64,000 bases of DNA from Homarus americanus (lineage: Eukaryota > Arthropoda > Malacostraca > Decapoda > Nephropidae): the NCBI RefSeq assembly GCF_018991925.1, contig NW_024744357.1, positions 4,998,919-5,062,918 on the forward strand, written 5' to 3'. The position numbers and the translations under genes were made by a program. Below, one piece after another: positions 55,106 to 64,000 of the stretch; position 1 is the first letter of the stretch, and each line of letters starts with the position of its first letter. The notes under the pieces were generated by a model. That model was given only the letters and a program-made list of their open reading frames with translations. It was not told the origin of the DNA and did not search any database.

Positions 55106-56487
55106 ATGGGGAGTATCCACTGGCCTGACTCACTAAGGTATAAGAACGCAGACACTGCGCTGAATATCATATCCAGTAAAGTGAACCATTTGATCGAGAA
55201 TTATATACCCAAGACCAAACCCATTGCCTCCAGGAATACAAGGAGACCACTACACATGAACCATGCGGCGGTCGACAAAGTTAAGAAGAAAACCCAGAAA
55301 TTCATGGCGTGGGTTAGGTCACTCGATGAGCAAGACAGAAGGATGTATGCAAGAGCCAGAAACCAAGCAAAGTCATGGTAGAAGGGCTGAAAAGGAGTTC
55401 CAGAGGCTGGTTGCAAGCGAGGTCAAGTCAAACCCAAAGGCGTTTTACCGCTATGCAAAGTCGAAATTAAAAACGCGAGTAGGAGTATCAGACCTGAGGC
55501 TTGAAGATGGTAGTTATGCAGATTCTGACCAGAATAAAGCTGAGGCATTGAACAGCTTCTTTTCCTCGGTGTTCACAAGAGAGGATGCAACTAACCTTCC
55601 TGCGTTTGAGGACAGACGGTTCGACACAGCACTGACCCACATTGTGTTCACAGAAGAGGGTATAAGAAATAAACTGTCCAACCTAAAGGTCCATAAGAGT
55701 CCCAGACCTGACATGATGCGTCCCAGAGTGCTAAGAGAGTTGTGCAGTGAGCTTGCTGAGCCCCTTAAGATCCTGTTCTGTAAATGCCTCGATTTGCAAA
55801 AGGTTCCCAGTGATTGGAAAATGGCACATGTGAGTCCTATCTTCAAGAAGGGCGATCGTCACTCCACGAACAACTATAGACCGGTGAGCCTGACCAGCAT
55901 AATATGTACAGTACTTGAGAGCATTATAAGAGATGCCATGATGGAGCATCTACTACGAAACAACCTTGTAAAGGATTGCCAACACGGTTTTATGACGGGG
56001 CGTTCCTTCTTAACACAATTACTCAAGGTACTGGATATTTGGACACAAATTCTGGAACAGGGTGGTAATATCGACAATATTTTCCTAGATTTTGCCAAGG
56101 CATTCGACAGTGTACCCCATGGAAGGCTACAAATTAAACTGGAAGGGTACGGAATTCGGGGAAATGTCCTAGCTTGGATCGGAGACTTTCTACATGACCA
56201 AAAGCAGTGTGTGGTGATTAATGGCACGAAATCATCATGTGTACCCGTCACAAGCGGGGTACCACAGGGCAGTGTACTGGGCCCGCTGTTGTTTGTTTGC
56301 TTCATACAAATGTTTGCGGATGACGCCAAGCTATTTCGGGAGATTAAGAACCAAGCAGACTGTGAATAGCTGCAGAAAGATCTCTGTGAGCTTAAAGAAT
56401 GGTCGAAGAAATGGCTGCTAAGATTCAGTGTTGCGAAGTGTAAGAGGCTGTACCTGGGAAGTACCAACGGTACGAAGAGACTGCATT
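55106..56487 (+). pseudogene. LINE reverse transcriptase domain, degraded
   Basis: Linker sequence covers 55106-55381, then after a frame change the RT: FYRYAKSKLKTRVGVSDLRL, SPRPDMMRPRVLRELCSELA, PIFKKGDRHSTNNYRPVSLT, DFAKAFDSVPHGRL (first catalytic Asp region) and VTSGVPQGSVLGPLLFVCFI. Directly afterwards QMFADDAKLF supplies the FADD motif at 56313. About 15 residues normally between these two motifs are deleted in frame. An in-frame TAG (56367-56369) follows and the thumb (KEWSKKWLLRFSVAKCKRLY) continues to 56487. The enzyme would be inactive. Confidence 0.82.
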
Positions 56488-56539
56488 AATTGAGACAATG
56501 TGAAAAGGACCTGGGTGTGTATGTTGGCAATGAGCTGAA

Positions 56540-57147
56540 GTTCTTGGCCATTGCGAGAAGAAGGTGAATGAGGTAACTAAATTATTAGGTCTTATAAGAA
56601 GGTCGTTCAGGTATGTAGACACTCCGTCCCTCGTAACCATTTTCAGTAGTGAAGTGCTTCCCCTTCTGGAGTACTGTCACTCCGTCTGGTCCCCGAGATA
56701 TGCTAGGGACTGTCAGTTGATTGAAAATGTCCAAAGGAGGGCCACCAGATTGGTGCCTGCACTACAGCACCTCAGCTACCCAGAGAGATTAGAGCGCTTG
56801 AAATTGCCTCTTGCTTATACTGCAGACGAGCAAGGGGGGACCGAATTGAGGTGCATAAACATCTCAAAGGGCACTACTCAGTCGAGTGCCCTTACCTGGA
56901 GCTGGCGGACGCTCGCCCCACAAGGGGGTCACAGCTCAAGGTTGAAGAAGCTGCAAGCCTAGAAAATTGTGAGGGGTAACTTTTTCGGAGTGAGAGTTGT
57001 GAACTCTTGGAACAAATTGCCTGAGAGTGTTGTGAGGGCACCGAGTGTGAGCTCTTTTAAGACCAGACTTGACAAGCACTGCAGCAGGTTCAGATACCCT
57101 GTACATTCAGGAGCCAGTTCATGCCCAGTACTTGCCAACAGAGCGTA
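56540..57147 (+). pseudogene. LINE ORF2 C-terminal region
   Basis: VTKLLGLIRRSFRYVDTPSL, VLPLLEYCHSVWSPRYARDC and NVQRRATRLVPALQHLSYPE are the standard post-RT segment of CR1/L2-like elements. After stops and a frame change, FFGVRVVNSWNKLPESVVRA and SSFKTRLDKHCSRFRYPV end at a TAA (57145-57147). The role of this region in living elements is not well defined; it is used here only to place the 3' end. Confidence 0.78.
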
Positions 57148-57222
57148 ACAGAGACGTGACCGATCGCCCAAGCGGCTAACGAGTCGATCAGTGAAGAGGA
57201 TAAAAGTAAAAAAAAAAACAAA

Positions 57223-60214
57223 TTAGAGTTTTATGCACACTCCATATACTCAAGCATATATATATATATTTACTTAAACATAATACACGTACTTAAATAT
57301 ACATACCGGTATACACACTCAAATACATACGCACACTTAAGTCAGGTTTGGTTAAATTAGGTTAGTTTCGTTTAGGTTAGTTCATTTTCGTTAGATTAAG
57401 TTAGTTTAGATTAGTTTATACTAGTTTAGGTTAGGTTTGGTAAAGTCCTCGCTAAAATACACCTCGCCAAAAAGACACCAGAAGAAAAATATCTCCGCTG
57501 GTGATGAAACAGCCGGCTCCCTCCTCAACGTTCAGCCTTTGTCACACTCCACCCTGTGAGACGGACGTGTGACGGGGCGGGAGACTTTGATCATCACACA
57601 CGCGGCAGAACCTTTGAGAGGAAGTGTGGGAAATGTTTCTAAAGACATCTCTCTGTTCTTTCTATAACCTGCCGAGTACCGATGGAGTAGTGAGGAAAAT
57701 GGGAGGGAGGGGAAGTTATTGGTGAGAGAGAGAGAGAGAGAGTGAGTCAGTCTCCATACAAGTTCACAGTAGTATAGCTTACGTGTACATCGCCAATATA
57801 GGTATACAATATATATATAGACAGTATAGCTTCCGTTGTTAGGTTAGATTAGGTTATATTTGAGTAATCTAGGTTAAGTTTGGCTGATTCGTTGTCCCGT
57901 TTGTGAGTAGACAGCATAGCCCAGCCGAACTTAACCTACTCTCAGCCAGGATAGATTTAAATTAGGTTACGTTAGGTTATTTGGTGTGGTCCCAGAGTTA
58001 TTATTAGAGAAATGTGCTCTAGTGGATTAAACCTAGCTGGCAGGCGGTAGAGACACTGTAATGACTATAGGAGGCAAAGAAACATTTAAATTAAGTTCTT
58101 TTATTTCTATTAACTTTCTATATATATATACAACTATTTACAGTTTATATTGTGAAAGAAACGCAGTGAAATGATTTTGTAGTGGTGTCTCCAGTGATAG
58201 TTATCTTGGCAGGGTGAGGGAGACAGCGGCCTCTTGATGACGAGATAACAATAAGATCTCACCACAAAGGTTCGTCGGTCTCGTGGAGCTGCTCTGAGTC
58301 CACCTGGGTCCTCCTCACCCCACCTTACTAAAGACATCAATGTTGTAATGAGACTATGCCTTACTTAAGTAGATTATAGATATGTTAAAATAGAATCCAT
58401 CTAATGATTTTCTGCTTTAATTTTGTCTTGTAACTGGTGCTACGTGGACGCTTCAAGAAAGTTAAGATTATTGACAGTCTCATTTTGATGTTATGTGTTA
58501 GCTAAAGTTAACCAGCTACAGTATTAGTACAGTATTCTCACATCTATTGTTAGGAGGAATATTGATCGTGCGACCCTCTCAGAATGTTAGAGTAGAGCCT
58601 GATCACGGGACAGATAGCGGATTAGCAATACAATAGGGATGACCAGCCGACCAGACCATGGTACAGGAGTGTAGGAAGGATCCGTTATACTGTATATTTC
58701 CTTACCTTAATTTTATTTTATCTGGTTAAAATTCAAGCATATATACAGTATATTCACCAAGGATAACAAAAAAGGGAGGAGTAAGGTCAAAGTGCTATTA
58801 AAGATTAGCTTGGATTTTATGGGGTTTAATTTTTTTATGTTAGTTTAAGTAATGCTACAGGATACAGAAAGTTTTGGTTTGTTTTTCAAGGCTTTTTATT
58901 TTATTTTACCCTGTATAGTAATTTCACCTTATATAAAGCAGCTAGCTTATAAAAATACATTACCATACTAGATAAGATTTACATTATTCCCCCGCCTATT
59001 TATAGACCGTAATTTCGTAGACTTAAACCCAATACTATTCATTAAATGCCTAAATAAATGTTGGTAGTTTATTATATACCGTATACTGTACATGTTTATT
59101 AAAGAAGGGATACAGGTCACAATATTCCCTTTTTTATGAGGGATGCCATTGGTTTTTTACACGCAGCCATGTAAAGTTATCTTAATTTCAACTCTTGTGT
59201 ATATTGTATGTCCAAAGGCTCAGAATTTATTACAGTATTTTCTTGTATAATGTAATTGTTTAAGATAATTTCCAGACTTAAGATGGATGCTATTCTTTCC
59301 ATATTTTGATCGAGGTTTTTATTCGAAAGCATAAGACTTGTTTTAAATTCATTATGTGACGTGGCATTATGAATTGACTTTAAAACTTTTAATTCATATA
59401 CATACGGTGAATTAATAAAAAAATCTCATTTCACAAAGGAGACAAGTACCTCTCATTGCTCTCCCCATGCACACACACACACACATAACTGTATACACAA
59501 AAATTATCAAAAACACTTACCAGTATTTTTTATTTCATCTAGACCCTGTAAAAATTTTAAAGAATCTTAAGTTCTTCATTAGGTTTATTTTTAAGTTTAA
59601 ACACAAGAGACTGAAACACAAAAATAGACATTAGTGAAGGTTATGTCAAAAGAGGTGAAAGATTTATTTTATATAAATATTTGTTCCATATAAGACAAAA
59701 GGAAGCAGAGAGTTGAGAAGGAAACATTGTACAGTATTTCTCTCACTGAGTTCAGTTACATCCAGAAATTTTAGCTTCTTTTTATCAGTATAATTTGCAT
59801 GCGTGTATTAATCAATTTATTAATAGCAAGGCTTTCTCTTATATGCCATAGTTCATAACCCTCTCCATAGATGGCAGTTTTCTCAAATATATTGTAGTTC
59901 ATAATTTCCTCCATAGGTGGCAGTGCTTTCTCTACCTTAGCAGAGCCATAACTAGAGTGAGTTCGGTCAACTCGGTGACATACAGGTGCCAAGTTGTTAC
60001 TCAGCTGATGAAGAAGTTTGCGCTCATACTGTAGAGGATGATGATATTTAGTCAGCAAAATTGTCATATATGTTTACAATTGGATAAGCATACAGTATTT
60101 ATAAACTCTGTGGGTAACAGCCCGAGATGACTTCCCACCCGCAGAGTAACAACATGGTGCCTGGTTGGCCAAACTCTCTCTATCTATGGCTCTGTACTTT
60201 GTTTTTTTGCAAAA
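57223..60214. other. AT-rich non-coding sequence
   Basis: It contains (TA)n runs (57257-57270, 58122-58132), TTAGG-like degenerate runs (57340-57440, 57838-57870, 57960-57980) and (CA)n (59470-59486). A pair of ~43-base imperfect tandem units lies at 59845-59935 (GTTCATAA ... CTCCATAG(A/G)TGGCAG). No gene is supported. Confidence 0.45.
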
Positions 60215-60430
60215 TATATGGCCTCCAGCCTCCCCCAATAGCCATACCTTGGTCACCATTTTATTACCTTAATATTCAATATCCTAATACATAAGTAGCT
60301 ATCCTAGCTGTGTTGAGTTAGTTGAGCCGCAGATCTATGCGGCATTCAGTGACTGTTGCCTCATAGTCAATATCTGCAACTGTTGTCGGCTTTGGGGCCG
60401 ATGCTCTCGTTCCTCTGGGGCAGAGCAAAG
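60215..60430 (-). mobile_element. 3' end of the retroelement family at 37735-38525
   Basis: The minus strand reads RASAPKPTTVADIDYEATVT then ECRIDLRLN and a stop, the same protein tail as the 38-kb copy with one replacement. The shared 3' untranslated end follows to TGGGGGAGGCTGGAGGCCAT. Only the last ~210 bases are present. The intact tail reading frame suggests it is younger than the 51775 copy. Confidence 0.78.
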
Positions 60431-61062
60431 CCTTTAAATTTTTCTCTCACTAAAAATCACTTATAGGTAAGATTAAAAACATCACAATTATCATAATTAT
60501 TTTATTAATTTCAGTTTTAATAATAATTTCCCTCTTTAAAATCTTAATACTGTACTGTACTGTACTGTACTCCCCATTGTGGTACGTCTCCAGTACTGTA
60601 TATCTGTACATTATATCTTCAAATTTTTAACAGAAGATAAACTTTACAAAAATATCAAAAGAATTCTACACAGACAAAAAACTATATGAATTATTTATAA
60701 ATAAATATGCTTTATATATTGTACGAGTTGACGGTCACTATTTTTTTTAGAAAAAGGCACTTCAACAAGTACAGTGTGTGCTGAATTTCACTATGAGTCA
60801 TCTGCTTCCATCTTCTGATGTCATCACCAATATGGCTGACGTTTCCTCAGAACCACAAATAATTTGACTTATCACGACTGAAGCACGATGGTTTCAACTT
60901 TAATTTTAAAACAAAACATATTGTAATGGCATGACAGAGTGTGTTGAATATGTTTCCCCAGAACCGTCAACTCGAACATTCACCATAGAGTATTTTCACA
61001 TAAGAACAAAAGAGTTATGGTTACATTAATTAACCTGAGCAAAGGTAAACAATGATGCAATA
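60431..61062 (-). other. Probable 3' untranslated region of the LRR gene
   Basis: AT-rich sequence directly downstream (minus strand) of the stop codon at 61063. Several AATAAA-like strings occur on the minus strand (for example near 60700). The exact end of the transcript cannot be placed. Confidence 0.35.
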
Positions 61063-63734
61063 TTACGTAAATGAGTCAAAAGTCCAGCTTCTGAAGGTAA
61101 TCATGTCATTGTAGTGGCAGGCAGGTGTAGTGCGGGTCTCTGTGTTCTTATCATCAAAGACGTCCCAGAGAGCCCTCCGGACCCGCACAACAAGAGCTGG
61201 ACGGCTTCTGAAATTTAAAGGAATGAACCTCTGTGTTATAGCCGTATATACTGAAAACAAATATTGTATGATAGAAGATATTTTTCTTAATATAGTACAG
61301 AATAGGACAGTACAGTACAGTACATTTATACTCCAATCTGTGTTAGATATGGAATATAAGTTTTCCAAATAATACTGTACAACAAAAAAAACCTTGGTAC
61401 ACATCACTGAAGATCAAGTAATACTGTGAATAAGTTGTGTAACTCATTTTAAACTTCCATAAAAACTTGTGAGAACATCTTAAAAATTTTAGAAAAGAAA
61501 AAGTATATATAAATTCATATTTTGTATTAAAAAATATTCAAGTTTTATACTAGATACTGTTTTCAATTTTACAGAGAAACTTTTACAAATAAGAAACTCA
61601 ATAAACAAATAACAACTTACAAATTTTTGTACCGGTACTTTCGTGTGAGCTTCGCGCACTTATCTTTGAACGTCTGACTACCAACAATAAAGACGAACAC
61701 TAGACTTGTCCGCTTCTCTATGAGATCGTCGATGCTGCTGGTGTCAAAGCCCACCATGTCCCTCTCAGCATGAAAGAAGAGTCTCTCGAGCTTCTCACAT
61801 TCTATCAAGGCCTTAAAGATGGCTGTCCCAGGAGCAAGGTAGTTTTGCTCAATTCTGGAAAGGATTACAATAACTCGGTTTAAATAGTTAAAAAGAGAAA
61901 TAATAACTGTCCAAATCTAGAAAAACTGATAATACAAAATTAATTTTCCAACTGTTCATTACAACATAACAGATGAATGAAGAAATATTGAATAAGGAAA
62001 AATTTTACATCAGTACAGATCAGAACAACCAATACGATGAAAAATAGGCAGCAAAATGTCCGACTGATTGGTGAGAGAGATTAACGGCAGCACAGTATTG
62101 GTAAAAGACAGACAGACAAAAGGGGTAACAGTGAATGAATACAACTAAAGAATACACCTATAATACAATCTAATGTTCGTAGGGTATACTGATGATTGCA
62201 CCAAATTGTGACATTACCTTAAGTGGACAAGGTTTTTGCAGAAGGCAAGTGCTTGTGATAAGTGAGATATATAACAACATATCCCTGAAGGTCCCAAGTG
62301 TTTCAAACGGAGGAATTCCAATTCCGTACATCCTTTGGCTATCTGAAAAAAGGAAAGAAAACCAGAGTTCCTAGTAAGAGATTCGTCTTCTCAATCAATT
62401 TAATTTCTTTATTTCAAAACTACAGGCACCTGTAATGTACTGTATACTATACAGAACATAAAAAACAATTATTTAGAAATAATAATATACTGTACTGTAA
62501 ATGAATAGCAGCCTTTCTAATTGCAAGAGGGTACATAAAGACATAAGAATGGAGGAAACTGCAGCGGGCCATACTGGGCAGTCCCATTTACACCCAACCC
62601 CTATTGCTCATATATCCATCCAACCTATGTTCGAAGTTACCCAGCGTATTCGAGTTAATGATGATGTTTGGTAACTTGCTCCACTCATCCACTACTCTAT
62701 TTCCAAACCAATGTTTACCTATCTCGCGCCTAAATCTAAAGTCGTCTAATTTAAAACTATTGTTACGAGTTCGCTCCTGGTTGGATAGTTTGAGTACCTT
62801 TGTTATATCAAGTACCTTTGTTATATCACCAGTGCCCATGATACTGAAAGATTCAGTAATGTCAAGTGTGAGAAGACCGGAAGTGAGGATAAGCAAGACA
62901 TGAGTTATGTGTGGCAGTTGTGTTAGATCACACATGCTAACTCTGTAGTGTACTAGCTGTGTATACATGAACAACTCTGTACTTTCAGTGTAGCACAGTA
63001 TAGTACATGAACATCCCTGTACTATCAGAGTACAGTAGTACAGTTTTGGGATAGACTGTCTTGTAACACTATTACATTCATTTTGTCTCTTAGTGGGTCT
63101 GCCTACTTAATTATCTGCTGAAGAAAACTGTGTTGATCAGGGTTGCCAGGCTTATTTTTGTTCTCCCACCGAGGACTCCACTACACCATTCTTGGTCGAA
63201 TTACATTGACTTCCACTGACTTTTAAGACAGTAATATTTGGTGAGCCAAGTATTTGGCCGACCTACTAATTCCACTGACTACACATTCTGAAATGACTTT
63301 GCGTAGTAGTGATGGTCCTTCACAACTTGAGGAGCCTAGAGCAATACGGGAATGTTCTTTTGCTGCCCGATCCTTTTCCTATACAGCACAACACCTTAAA
63401 GAAACAACTTAATATACCTTATTTTTTTTAAACTTATGATCCTCAACAGGCTACAGTGATGGAGAATTACAGGGTTTAAAAACTATTAAAACTTAACAGT
63501 ATACGAATGATAGAAGTTAAACTGTCACTTTATGTGATCTTTTATTGTAGTACAGTACTGTATTTCTTTTCATTCTCAAGTCGTTGACCCTGTAGTGTTT
63601 TGAGAGCTATTGAATTCTTTTGAAGAACTGGAGCTTTTGAGAAACAAAAAAAAAACTATTATTATTATTACTATTACAAACAAATTCCTGCACTGTCAGC
63701 ACTATAGTACCCAGAGAAACCTATCAACAATAAT

Positions 63735-63767
<33 letters not shown>

Positions 63768-63976
63768 GCATGCACGCACGCATGCGCACACACACACTAA
63801 TAGATCTTATATATGCCAAAAACTGCAGTAATGGTAATCAATCCTTTAATCTCACCTCTATTAGGAATCTCCCATTAGTTATGGGAATACCATCAAGCGT
63901 AAGATGCGTTAACTTCTTCAGTTTCTTGACATTTTCCAAACACTCCCAACGAATTTTAGCCGGGCTGCACGATGTA
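61063..63976 (-). CDS. LRR protein resembling FBXL18, last four coding exons
   Basis: Exons on the minus strand: 63976-63856, 62342-62218, 61854-61621 and 61207-61063. Each is bounded by AG acceptors with pyrimidine tracts (CCCCAC-AG, TTTTTTC-AG, CTTTCC-AG, AATTTC-AG) and GT donors (GTGAGA, GTAATG, GTAAGT), and the phases match at every junction. The product reads LKKLTHLTLDGIPITNGRFL, ELEFLRLKHLGPSGICCYIS and CEKLERLFFHAERDMVGFDT, spaced like leucine-rich repeats. The tail is SRPALVVRVRRALWDVFDD ending FRSWTFDSFT. The RPAL-V...D-IT-F tail resembles F-box/LRR protein 18, a substrate receptor of SCF ubiquitin ligases, as I remember it. The F-box would be upstream, beyond the window. Structure is confident; the name is tentative. 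Confidence 0.75.
62515..62870 (-). mobile_element. CR1-like LINE 3' end inside an intron
   Basis: The minus strand reads SNQERTRNNSFKLDDFRFRR then EIGKHWFGNRVVDEWSKLPN and LGNFEHRLDGYMSNRGWV, ending at TAA (62588-62590): the C-terminus of a LINE ORF2. A 3' untranslated part with ATGGCCCGCTGCAGTTTCCT follows to about 62515. An 18-base duplication (GTACCTTTGTTATATCA, twice, at 62797-62831) is a later change. It sits in the 1.5-kb intron of the LRR gene in the same orientation. Confidence 0.75.
62871..63738. other. Intron sequence of the LRR gene
   Basis: AT-rich sequence with many TACAGTA/TACTGTA strings. No further exon is needed, because the phases of the flanking exons already match. Confidence 0.45.
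63739..63798. repeat. (CA)n microsatellite
   Basis: (CA)n with GCACGCATG interruptions, within the intron. Confidence 0.93.
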
Positions 63977-64000
63977 CTGTGGGGAGGGGGGGTGGGGTCA

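Larger units (their letters stand above)
54170..57222 (+). mobile_element. Near full-length LINE, CR1/L2-like, degraded
   Basis: In order on the plus strand: an AP-type endonuclease, an RT with its thumb, a C-terminal tail, a short 3' untranslated region and an A-rich tail (57205-57221). This is the ORF2 layout of APE-type LINEs. It carries frameshifts, stops and an internal deletion in the RT. The 3' terminal ~110 bases reappear inverted at 47116-47224. The 5' limit is uncertain; sequence before about 54370 is not recognisably ORF2. Confidence 0.82.

Noticed and set aside
59771..60067. Minus-strand 98-codon frame with an IRESLAINKL stretch that recalls the end of GIY-YIG domains of Penelope-like elements
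   Set aside because: The DNA beneath it is two imperfect ~43-base tandem units, so the resemblance is probably accidental, and no RT or upstream nuclease motif accompanies it.

Overview
This is nuclear DNA from an animal, most likely an arthropod and probably a decapod crustacean. Three things point that way. The telomere-type motif TTAGG/CCTAA recurs in short and long blocks. Microsatellites and minisatellites are extremely dense. The retroelements (CR1/L2-like and jockey-like LINE remnants, a Ty3/gypsy-group element) fit a large invertebrate genome. The species call is an inference. There is a 100-base assembly gap (10441-10540).

Genes are few. Two host genes are well supported. One is an intronless ARL4-type small GTPase (49334-49948, minus) with an alanine where the family has its catalytic glutamine. 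The other is the last four coding exons of an LRR protein that resembles FBXL18 (61063-63976, minus), whose 5' part lies beyond the right edge. A frameshifted UBA-domain terminal exon (1037-1267, plus) is probably a pseudogene. Two further possible exons (26130-26300 minus; 52187-52217 plus) are weak.

Mobile DNA explains most of the remaining protein-like sequence. A nearly complete LTR retrotransposon at 14097-19631 has two LTRs, a tRNA-Lys-type primer binding site, gag, then protease and integrase in the gag frame behind a single UGA stop, then a decayed RT and RNase H. Integrase therefore precedes RT, the order known from Gmr1-type Ty3/gypsy elements. LINE remnants lie at 5804-6540 (RNase H and zinc-finger tail, minus; second 3' end at 22270-22355), 30597-31645 (plus), 53400-53838 (minus), 54170-57222 (plus, the longest; second 3' end at 47116-47224 minus) and 62515-62870 (minus, inside an intron). 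Another retroelement family has three copies sharing one 3' end (37735-38525, 51775-51925, 60215-60430, all minus). Small non-autonomous elements include a TA-flanked MITE (7333-7526), two inverted-repeat structures (44587-44680 and 44872-45031) and a possible tRNA-derived SINE (51280-51475).

Region by region: 1-5000 is AT-rich and nearly empty; 5000-14096 is LINE debris, a MITE and large purine/pyrimidine satellites; 14097-19631 is the LTR element; 19632-37500 is dominated by simple repeats, telomere-like blocks and minisatellites up to 1.2 kb; 37500-49000 holds retroelement debris, minisatellites, clusters of E2F-like and CRE sites and palindromes; 49334-50450 is the GTPase gene and its likely upstream region; 51000-57222 is SINE/LINE territory; 57223-64000 is AT-rich and ends in the LRR gene. 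Long open frames across 11592-13191, 36241-37491, 27355-28085 and similar tracts arise because the repeat units lack stop codons; I do not regard them as genes.
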